Part shown: piece by piece, positions 1-5,193 of the stretch
Layout of the letters: each line of letters starts with the position of its first letter
Position numbering within the stretch: the first letter of the stretch is position 1
Source: Streptosporangiaceae bacterium
GTDB taxonomy: Bacteria > Actinomycetota > Actinomycetes > Streptosporangiales > Streptosporangiaceae
DNA: 8,698 nucleotides
Assembly: GCA_030043395.1 (NCBI GenBank)
Contig: JASHXW010000019.1
Span: forward strand, 1 to 8,698
Direction of reading: 5' to 3'
Notes under the pieces: model-generated
The model's input: the letters and a program-made list of their open reading frames with translations, nothing else
Told to the model about the DNA's origin: nothing
Database searches by the model: none
Made by a program: the position numbers and the translations under genes

Positions 1-2
1 GC

Positions 3-554
3 TCACGCACCCTGGCCGATGCGCACCCGATGACGCTGGCCGACTCCCAGGCGCTGACCTACGCGAACCCGGGCGAGGGGACCCGGCGCAAATCATGGTC
101 CGTTCAGCGGCTCGCACTCGCGGCAGTTGGCTGCCTGGCAGTGATCGGCATCGCGGGCTGGCTGTTCAGCTCGCTAGCCAGCGACCCGGTATCGGCGGTG
201 AACCCGGCCAAGTCGTCAGGCGTGACGGCGAGCAAGCACCGGGCAGCTCGGCCCATGGTCTTCGTACACCAGGCTGACCTGGTCGGGCAGCCAGTCCGCC
301 TCGTGGTCAGGGTGCTGGCCGGCCTCGGCCTCCAGCCACAGGTCAAGTGGGTGCACGCCGGCTTCGGCTCGGTCCTTCCGGGCCGGGTCATGTACGTGTC
401 TCCGGGCGGCAAGGTGCGAGTCGGCAGCGTGGTGCTCGTAGATGCCAGCCGCCCCTACGGCCCCGGTTACTACGACCACGGCCCTGGCCACGGCTACGGT
501 TACGGTCACGGCAACCCGGGCGGTCAGGGCGGCAACCAGGGCGGCGGCAACTAG
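3..554 (+). CDS. PASTA-domain membrane protein, C-terminal part (probable Ser/Thr protein kinase), 5' end outside window
   Basis: The frame is open from the first complete codon at position 3, so the gene almost certainly begins upstream. The ATG at 30 has no Shine-Dalgarno and is probably internal. Counting from that ATG, residues 28-48 are a hydrophobic membrane segment preceded by basic residues (RRKSW). Residues about 79-140 fit one PASTA repeat: a VGQP start, a helix ending GLGLQPQ, then LPGRVMYVSPGGKVRVGSVVLVD, which follows the family pattern of strand, P-G, strand, V-x-x-G-S-V-V-L-V. The last 34 residues are a low-complexity Gly/His/Tyr tail. PASTA domains bind muropeptides or beta-lactams outside the cell and usually end bacterial Ser/Thr kinases of the PknB type. 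The kinase domain is not visible here, so kinase identity is inferred. A stand-alone PASTA membrane protein is the alternative. Confidence 0.72.
   Translation, partial: SRTLADAHPMTLADSQALTYANPGEGTRRKSWSVQRLALAAVGCLAVIGIAGWLFSSLASDPVSAVNPAKSSGVTASKHRAARPMVFVHQADLVGQPVRLVVRVLAGLGLQPQVKWVHAGFGSVLPGRVMYVSPGGKVRVGSVVLVDASRPYGPGYYDHGPGHGYGYGHGNPGGQGGNQGGGN
450..551 (+). repeat. Low-complexity Gly/His/Tyr-rich tail of the PASTA protein
   Basis: After the PASTA domain the protein ends in about 34 residues made mostly of Gly, His, Tyr, Pro and Asn, with alternating Tyr-Gly, His-Gly and Gly-Gly-Asn steps. At the DNA level it shows as short GGC/CAC/TAC-rich imperfect repeats. It is predicted to be extracellular, because it follows the single membrane segment and the PASTA domain. 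Histidines spaced in this way could bind metal, but that is inference. It could equally be a flexible wall-spanning or surface-exposed tail. Confidence 0.6.
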
Positions 555-1222
555 CCGCGCTCACCTCGCCGCGTGCCGTATCCGCGCCGATGCGCCTCGG
601 CGGCTACCTCGTCGAGCTCGGCCGCCGACAGGACAACGGGATCGCCGTACGACTGCGCCAGCCGGTAAACCCTTGCCAGCCATTCGAGCAGCAGCGCCCG
701 GCCGTATGCCTGGTCCAGGCTGCTGCCGTAGGTGATCGCGCCGTGGTTGCGCAGGATCGCCGCCGTGCGATCGGCCAGTGCTCCGGCCGCCGCTTGCGCC
801 AGGCCGGCTGAGCCGAACCTGACGTACGGAGCGACGCGAACCGGGCCGCCGAGATCAGTGATCGCGTAGTGGATGGCCGGAAGCTCGCTCCGGCTCGCGG
901 ACAGCGCGATCACCTCAGGCGAGTGCGTATGCACGACCGCTTTCGCGCCAGTGGCCGCATAAACGGCCAGATGCATCGGGGTCTCTGAGGACGGCTCCTC
1001 CGGAGCCTTGACCTCGTCGCCGTCGAGGGTGACGACGGCGATGTCACGCGGCCGCAGTTCGTGGTATCCGATCCCGGACGGGGTGATCGCGACGCACTTT
1101 CCGCAGCGCACGCTGAGATTGCCCGCGCTGCCGACCGCCAGCCCGTCGGCGAGCAGTCGAGATCCGTAGCTGACTAGCTCCGTTCGGGCTACGTCCAGCT
1201 CCGAAGACTCGTCGTCCCGCAC
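551..1222 (-). CDS. Class II aldolase/adducin family protein (L-fuculose-phosphate aldolase-like)
   Basis: The 223-residue product has the usual length for class II (zinc-dependent) sugar-phosphate aldolases. Residues 33-38 (AGNLSV) form the phosphate-binding loop. Glu80 in SSETPMH matches the catalytic glutamate. The zinc ligands are His98 and His100 in VVHTHSPE and His160 in RNHGAI. This set corresponds to Glu73, His92, His94 and His155 of E. coli FucA, so the enzyme should be active. It should cleave a ketose- or methylthioribulose-type 1-phosphate reversibly to dihydroxyacetone phosphate and an aldehyde in the cytoplasm. The exact substrate cannot be read from sequence: fuculose-1-P, ribulose-P, 5-methylthio/5-deoxyribulose-P and decarboxylase-like members share these motifs. 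The start is the GTG at 1222, and its ribosome site is weak (GGTGG). The frame stays open upstream to 1333 but offers no ATG, GTG or TTG there. The gene is convergent with the PASTA gene, and the two stop codons share one CTAG. Confidence 0.88.
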   Translation of the reverse strand: MRDDESSELDVARTELVSYGSRLLADGLAVGSAGNLSVRCGKCVAITPSGIGYHELRPRDIAVVTLDGDEVKAPEEPSSETPMHLAVYAATGAKAVVHTHSPEVIALSASRSELPAIHYAITDLGGPVRVAPYVRFGSAGLAQAAAGALADRTAAILRNHGAITYGSSLDQAYGRALLLEWLARVYRLAQSYGDPVVLSAAELDEVAAEAHRRGYGTRRGERG

Positions 1223-1365
1223 CAGACCACCATGGCAGACGACGACGCCAGGCGACGACGCCAGACCAGCGCAGGCGATCTGTTCCCGCAGCCGCTGGGC
1301 AACCCGTTGAGCGACGGCGAGTAGGTCACGAGTTTATGTTTATGCCCTTGAAATTGGGCTCGCCC

Positions 1366-1394
1366 GTTATAACCAGCATTGCCGGAACGCGGAA
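1366..1394 (-). promoter_or_regulatory. Candidate promoter in the aldolase upstream spacer
   Basis: The 1223-1441 spacer between the response regulator stop and the aldolase start contains an AT-rich patch at about 1331-1400. On the minus strand TTCCGC (1394-1389) and TATAAC (1371-1366) are separated by 17 nt, a sigma-70-like arrangement with a poor -35 and a fair -10. It would give a leader of roughly 135 nt before the GTG at 1222. No gene is supported in the spacer. An in-frame 12-bp direct repeat (1240-1251 and 1253-1264) lies just upstream of the start. The promoter is a weak motif match only. Confidence 0.25.
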
Positions 1395-1441
1395 GGAAAC
1401 CCAAATTGACAGCTCAGGAAACCGCACGGAAATCTCCTCGC

Positions 1442-2086
1442 TTACTGTCCGAGGTATGCCAGAACAGCAAGCACGCGCCGATTGTCGTCGTCGGACGGCT
1501 GCAGGCCAAGCCGGCTGAAGATCGACGCCGTGTGCTTGGCCACCGCCCGCTCGGTGATGACGAGCCGCTGGGCGATGGCGGCATTCGACCGTCCCTCCGC
1601 CATCAGGGCGAGCACTTCGCGCTCTCGCGGGCTCAGCGTGCCGAGCGCGTCGTCGCCGGAGTTGCGGGCAAGCAGCCTGGCGATCACCTCCGGGTCCATC
1701 GCGGTCCCACCCGCGGCGACCTGCCGGATCGCGTCAGTGAACTGGGCGCTGTCAAGAACCCGGTCCTTGAGCAGGTATCCGATGCCGCCGGCGCCGCTGG
1801 CCAGCAGCTCGCGCGCGTAGAGGTGCTCGACGTACTGCGAGAGGACAAGCACCGGCAGGCCTGGCCGTTCCCGCCTCGCCGTGATCGCGGCCCGCAGGCC
1901 CTCGTCGGTGAACGTGGGCGGCAGCCGGACGTCGACGATTGCGACGTCCGGCTGGCAGGTCGTGACCGCGGTGAGCAGGTCCTCCCCGTTGTCGACAGCT
2001 GCCGCTATCTCGATGCCGTGCGCCTCGAGCATCCGGCTGAGCCCGTCCCTCAGCAAGAAAAGATCTTCAGCGATAACAACTCGCAA
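1442..2086 (-). CDS. LuxR/NarL-family response regulator
   Basis: The product is 214 residues with the standard two-domain layout. The receiver domain covers about 1-120: acidic pocket Glu7-Asp8 (MRVVIAEDLF), phosphoacceptor Asp52 in IVDVRLPP, Ser83 at the Thr/Ser switch, and Lys107 in YLLKDR. The LuxR-type helix-turn-helix covers about 150-212, with LSPREREVLALMAEGRSNAAIAQRL and the recognition segment TERAVAKHTASIF. I chose the TTG at 2086 because the family begins M-R-V-V-I-A-E-D at exactly this codon and a GGAG lies 5 nt upstream (2095-2092). An open frame runs further back to 2179, but those residues overlap the kinase and do not resemble a receiver. The gene overlaps the end of the histidine kinase by 37 bp, so the pair is co-transcribed and probably translationally coupled. 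The kinase should phosphorylate Asp52. The target genes are unknown; the inverted repeats upstream of the kinase are candidates. Confidence 0.93.
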   Translation of the reverse strand: MRVVIAEDLFLLRDGLSRMLEAHGIEIAAAVDNGEDLLTAVTTCQPDVAIVDVRLPPTFTDEGLRAAITARRERPGLPVLVLSQYVEHLYARELLASGAGGIGYLLKDRVLDSAQFTDAIRQVAAGGTAMDPEVIARLLARNSGDDALGTLSPREREVLALMAEGRSNAAIAQRLVITERAVAKHTASIFSRLGLQPSDDDNRRVLAVLAYLGQ

Positions 2087-3393
2087 GGGATCTCCAGGTT
2101 CACCACGGTCGGTCCACCTGGCGGGCTGGACACGGCCATGACGCCGTCGAAGGCCGCTATCCGGCGCTCGATGCCGCACAGGCCGGTGCCGAGGGAAGGA
2201 TCGGCGCCGCCGATGCCGTCGTCGCAGACGCCAATCCGCAGCGAACCGCGCTCATAACGGACGTCGATCAAGGCATGACTGGCCCGCGCGTGCTTAGAGA
2301 CGTTCGCGAGGAGCTCGCTGACCGCGAAGTACGCCGCCGACTCGACCGGCCCGGGCGGGCGGCCGGGCAACCCGCCGTCGAGCCTGGCGCGCACCGGGCT
2401 GTCCAGTGCGAGCGCTCGCAGGGCCTCGGGCAGGCCCCGGTCGGCAAGCACGGGCGGGTGGATGCCGCGCACGAGGTTGCGCAGCTCAGCGAGCGCCTTG
2501 GCCGACGACTCGCGAGCCTCTGCGAGCAGCCTGCGGGTGGCGTCCGGGTTGGTGTCGAGCAGCTGCTCGGCAATGTCGAGCGTCATGCCCATCGCGACCA
2601 GCCGGGCTTGGGCGCCGTCGTGCAAGTCGCGCTCGATCCGGCGTATCTGCGCGGCGCCCGCGTCGATTGTCTCGGAACGTGACAGTGCCAGATGCTGGAC
2701 CTGGTCCGTCAGGTGAGTCTCCCTGGTCGGGCCGAGCAAGGAACTGGCGAGTGAGCCATAGGTTCGCAGCATCGGCTGCGCGATCGTGAGCCCGAATGCC
2801 GTGAGACCGACGCTGACGAGAGTTATCAGGGTTGCCGCGAAGAGCCGCATGCCGTTCTGCGTCTGCAGGATGTGCGGGACGATCACGAACGCGGTGAGGA
2901 TCCCGGTGCCCATCAGGATGCCGGGCAAGGCGGCCAGAAGGAATCCGCCGCAGGCGTTTACCCACGTCCAGGCCGCATCCCGCCAGGTGGCTGGGTCAGT
3001 CGCGATCCAGTGCGCCCGGCGTGCGAACCTCGCCACGCTGCCGTCGTCCGCGTCCTGCGGCCTGGGCCGGTACGGCACGGGGATGGGGGTGGCGCACCAA
3101 CGCCCAGCCAGCCTCCGCGCCAGGCTGGGCAGCCGGCGGATGCCTAGCGCCACGCCGGACAAGAGGAAGATCGCGGCCACGAAGCGCAGCGAGTGGTGGC
3201 CCTGGCCACCGGGCGCGTTGGACCTGCCGACCAGGATCACGAACAGGACCAGGGCAAACCCCGGTAGCGCACCCATGCAGCCCAGGACGAGCCCATGTGC
3301 GGCGTCGACAGCTCGCTCAGCCACCCAGGAATAGCGACTCCGCAGGCGCAGCCGCCCGCCTGGTTCGACCGGAGTGATCATGATGCCAGCCAT
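2050..3393 (-). CDS. Sensor histidine kinase (NarL/DesK type, HisKA_3) with membrane sensor domain
   Basis: The product is 447 residues. The N-terminal half has four hydrophobic segments, at about 33-55, 68-84, 146-175 and 184-205, arranged as two pairs like the actinobacterial 'Sensor' membrane domain. The dimerisation/phosphoacceptor region has His258 in IERDLHDGAQARLVAMGM, the typical HisKA_3 H-box. The ATPase domain follows: N-box around Glu360-Asn364 (SELLANVSKHA), G1 box DDGIGGAD at 391-398 and G2 box GTGLCGIERR at 402-411. Start choice: the ATG at 3393 has GGGAGA 8 nt upstream. The GTG at 3495 would place the start inside the palindrome and add proline-rich, non-conserved residues. The signal sensed is unknown; the short loops suggest a membrane-embedded or membrane-stress signal (inference). 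The last residues (CELLSLKIFSC) lie past the conserved domain, overlap the regulator gene and include a rare TTA codon. Confidence 0.92.
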   Translation of the reverse strand: MAGIMITPVEPGGRLRLRSRYSWVAERAVDAAHGLVLGCMGALPGFALVLFVILVGRSNAPGGQGHHSLRFVAAIFLLSGVALGIRRLPSLARRLAGRWCATPIPVPYRPRPQDADDGSVARFARRAHWIATDPATWRDAAWTWVNACGGFLLAALPGILMGTGILTAFVIVPHILQTQNGMRLFAATLITLVSVGLTAFGLTIAQPMLRTYGSLASSLLGPTRETHLTDQVQHLALSRSETIDAGAAQIRRIERDLHDGAQARLVAMGMTLDIAEQLLDTNPDATRRLLAEARESSAKALAELRNLVRGIHPPVLADRGLPEALRALALDSPVRARLDGGLPGRPPGPVESAAYFAVSELLANVSKHARASHALIDVRYERGSLRIGVCDDGIGGADPSLGTGLCGIERRIAAFDGVMAVSSPPGGPTVVNLEIPCELLSLKIFSC

Positions 3394-3400
3394 CGAGCAA

Positions 3401-3406
3401 TCTCCC
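3401..3406 (-). promoter_or_regulatory. Ribosome binding site deciding the histidine kinase start
   Basis: On the minus strand GGGAGA (3406-3401) stands 7 nt before the ATG at 3393, close to the best spacing. No comparable site precedes the GTG at 3495, so the shorter kinase start is preferred. This leaves about 130 nt of non-coding leader between the sortase stop and the kinase start. Confidence 0.7.
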
Positions 3407-3454
3407 TCGGCTTGACGCATGCCGTCCAGTCTGCCGGGGACCGGCGGGATTCGC

Positions 3455-3469
3455 GGTGTGGGTGACACC
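3455..3469. promoter_or_regulatory. Inverted repeat GGTGT-N5-ACACC in the kinase leader
   Basis: The sequence GGTGT GGGTG ACACC gives 5-bp inverted half-sites around a 5-bp centre, with an overlapping GGGTG-A-CACCC at 3460-3470. It lies 2 bp from the large 3472-3503 palindrome and shares its GGTGT/ACACC half-sites. It could be a second regulator binding site. The half-site spacing differs from that in the big palindrome (5 bp against 8 bp), which weakens the idea that one dimer binds both in the same way. Confidence 0.35.
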
Positions 3470-3471
3470 CG

Positions 3472-3503
3472 GACTGGGGGTGTATCTAGGTACACCCCCA
3501 GTC
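3472..3503. promoter_or_regulatory. Near-perfect 32-bp palindrome between sortase and histidine kinase (operator and/or terminator)
   Basis: The arms GACTGGGGGTGTA (3472-3484) and TACACCCCCAGTC (3491-3503) are exact reverse complements of 13 bp. They enclose TCTAGG, whose inner CTAG is itself palindromic, so only one symmetric position pair mismatches. The element starts 22 nt after the sortase stop, so as RNA its 13-bp stem with a 6-nt loop could end the cassette transcript. No U-run follows on the minus strand. It also lies about 80-110 nt before the kinase ATG, and a weak promoter (TTCGGC at 3512-3507, 18 nt, TAGATA at 3488-3483) would place its -10 inside it, as expected of an operator. 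The inverted repeat is certain; its function is open. Confidence 0.65.
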
Positions 3504-3525
3504 TGAGCCGAAGCCAGATCCGGGA

Positions 3526-4254
3526 TCAGTGCACCAGGACGGCGTAGACCACGACGTTGCTGAGGTACTGGCGGTCGGCATAGTCGAACGCGCCGCCACA
3601 GGTAATCAGGCGCAGCTCAGCGTCGGGTACCGGTCCGTACACCTTCTTGGTCGGGAAGTGGGTCTTGAGGTAGCTGCGCACCGAGGTGATCTTGAAGATG
3701 GCCACCCTGTGGTTGGCGCCGATCACGTAAGCGTCCTCGCCACGTCGCAGGTCGGTAAGCCGGTAGAAGACGCCAGGTCCCAGGTAGGAGTCGATGTGCC
3801 CGGCGATCACCGACGAGCCGATCGCGCCGGGCCGCGGGCTGCCAGTGAACCACCCGGCGACCGAGGCAGTCGGCGGGACCTGCAGCGCGCCTGAGGACGT
3901 CAGGCCGAGGCGGATCAGCCTGGTGCTGACGCCGATCGCCGGGATGACGAGCCGTACTGGCCTGGCCACGTCTGCCTGGCCGGATGGGCTCGGTGCTTTG
4001 GCGGGAGGATCGTGCGGCACAGGCGCCCGGTGAATCTTGCCCGCCAGGCTGGCGGGCACGGTCCTGGCGCCTAGTGCCCAGCCATCCTGCGCCCACGCAC
4101 CCAGGCCGAAGGCCACGGCGAGCAGCCCGCCGGCCATCAGGATCACTCCGGCGAACTGGACGCGTTCGCGCCTCGTCGGCGGGCGGCGATGCATGGGCGG
4201 CGAGCGGTGCGGCGAACTTGTCATGCCATCCGTGCGGCCGGCCTGGTCGATCAC
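3526..4254 (-). CDS. Class F sortase (cysteine transpeptidase)
   Basis: The product is 242 residues. It has a basic, Pro/Arg-rich N-terminus (1-32), one membrane segment at about 36-56, a Pro-rich linker (74-98) and the sortase beta-barrel from about residue 100 (VRLVIPAIGVSTRLIRLGL). The catalytic residues are His153 in VIAGHIDS and Cys219 in LITCGG. Arg228 in ADRQYLSNVVVYA is the likely transition-state arginine, slightly displaced from the usual position after the last strand. Length, order and the final NVVVYA strand fit the actinobacterial class F group. The enzyme should sit outside the membrane, cleave a sorting signal and transfer the protein to the wall or another acceptor. The start is the GTG at 4254. 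It overlaps the TGA of the DUF4397 gene as GTGA, so the two are translationally coupled, which explains the missing Shine-Dalgarno. The only candidate substrate in the window is the gene just upstream. Confidence 0.9.
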   Translation of the reverse strand: MIDQAGRTDGMTSSPHRSPPMHRRPPTRRERVQFAGVILMAGGLLAVAFGLGAWAQDGWALGARTVPASLAGKIHRAPVPHDPPAKAPSPSGQADVARPVRLVIPAIGVSTRLIRLGLTSSGALQVPPTASVAGWFTGSPRPGAIGSSVIAGHIDSYLGPGVFYRLTDLRRGEDAYVIGANHRVAIFKITSVRSYLKTHFPTKKVYGPVPDAELRLITCGGAFDYADRQYLSNVVVYAVLVH

Positions 4255-5180
4255 GTCACCGCGGGCGGTTTGTTATCGCTCAAAGAACGGCTCGAGACAA
4301 GCCTGCCCGCCGCGGCAGCGCGTGGCCGGCGCGCCATCGCGGCCCCGGCGAGGCTCAGCAGCAGGCCGGCGCAGACCAGCGCGATCCACGGCAGGCTCGA
4401 CGGCAACTGCCGCGGGGCCATCCCGCCGAAGCCGGTATCCGCGGAGCCCGATGGAGCGACCTGGCTCCCCGCTGCGTCCAGCAGCGGGTCGAGCACGAGT
4501 CCGCCGGACTTGTCGAGCACGACGATCGTGTGGACCGTGCCCGCGACCAGCGCCACCGACGAGGCTGTGTGCTTGGTCTCGCCGGTCGCACTGACCCGCC
4601 AGGTGCCTGGCGAGACCGTGATGTAACCGGTCACGGACCCGAACTTCAGGCCGGAGACCAGCACTTTCTTGCCTGCCCGCAGCGTGACCCTCGGCTGGGT
4701 CAGCGACGCCTGGATGATCCGCACCAGCGCCTTGCCACGGGGGGTGCTGAGCCTGTCGCGCAGAACCTGCAGTCGCAGTCCCTTCGCCGGCCCGAGGCCC
4801 GCGACGGTATAAGCCTTGCCAGGGTGGATGTCCACCGTGGTGGACAGTACCGGCTGCGACGTTGGCTTCGCGCCTGCCAGCCTCATGGCCACGGTGTAGA
4901 CGCCGCTCGGGACCTCTTCGTAGGGGGATGCGGTGCCGTACTTCACGTGGTGCAGCACGATCAGGGCAGTGGATGAGTCGAACGAGTAGAGGTAGACATC
5001 CACTGCCGGTGTGTTCGGCGAGAAGTGCGCGAGCCGGAGCCAGCCGTCGCCAGTATGGCTCGTGGCCGCCGACCTCGATGCCTGCGCCGCGGTGGGCGCG
5101 ATCCCGGCCAGCAGCCCGACCGCCAAAGCGGCCATGCCAAGAAGCCGGACTGCCCATCCGAGCCGAGCCCTGCCGTTCAT
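4251..5180 (-). CDS. DUF4397 domain-containing secreted/anchored protein (candidate sortase substrate)
   Basis: The product is 309 residues. A signal peptide covers 1-34: basic start MNGRARLGWAVR, hydrophobic core, and likely cleavage after AQA34. One or two DUF4397-type beta units follow. The first is about 46-145 (WLRLAHFSPNTPAVDVYL, then YEEVPSGVYTVAMR). A second, weaker one is about 150-235 (ALVRIIQASLTQPRVTLRAG, then VSPGTWRVSATG). The C-terminus has a short linker, DTGFGG at 248-253, a membrane segment at about 263-282, then MARRPR and a longer tail to 309. Signal peptide plus C-terminal hydrophobic segment plus basic residues is the layout of a wall-anchored protein, and the next gene is a sortase. 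The start is the ATG at 5180, with GAGGA 3 nt upstream (5188-5184). A TTG at 5213 would overlap the upstream gene and spoil the signal peptide. The biochemical role of DUF4397 is not known to me. Confidence 0.88.
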   Translation of the reverse strand: MNGRARLGWAVRLLGMAALAVGLLAGIAPTAAQASRSAATSHTGDGWLRLAHFSPNTPAVDVYLYSFDSSTALIVLHHVKYGTASPYEEVPSGVYTVAMRLAGAKPTSQPVLSTTVDIHPGKAYTVAGLGPAKGLRLQVLRDRLSTPRGKALVRIIQASLTQPRVTLRAGKKVLVSGLKFGSVTGYITVSPGTWRVSATGETKHTASSVALVAGTVHTIVVLDKSGGLVLDPLLDAAGSQVAPSGSADTGFGGMAPRQLPSSLPWIALVCAGLLLSLAGAAMARRPRAAAAGRLVSSRSLSDNKPPAVT

Positions 5181-5193
5181 AGGTCCTCGCTCA

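Noticed and set aside
1223..1333. Upstream extension of the aldolase frame
   Set aside because: The frame is open but has no ATG, GTG or TTG, and about a third of its third positions are A/T, unlike the real genes. It is treated as leader DNA.
1189..1404. 71-residue minus-strand frame in the aldolase upstream spacer
   Set aside because: It has no ribosome site and no domain, and it crosses an AT-rich promoter-like patch and the aldolase start. Codon usage is not that of the neighbours.
1379..2257. 292-residue open frame on the plus strand
   Set aside because: It lies antisense to the response regulator and the end of the kinase, has no ribosome site and shows no recognisable domain. Long spurious frames are expected at this GC content.
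3394..3495. Extended histidine kinase start at GTG 3495
   Set aside because: It would start inside the palindrome and add proline-rich residues not typical of the family. The ATG at 3393 has GGGAGA at good spacing.
3984..4976. 330-residue open frame on the plus strand
   Set aside because: It is antisense to the sortase and DUF4397 genes, whose domains and catalytic residues are clear. Its own composition is an Arg/Gly/Ala-rich shadow.
4273..5157. 294-residue minus-strand frame within the DUF4397 gene
   Set aside because: It is a frame shadow of the DUF4397 gene, which has the signal peptide, domain and membrane segment in the other frame.
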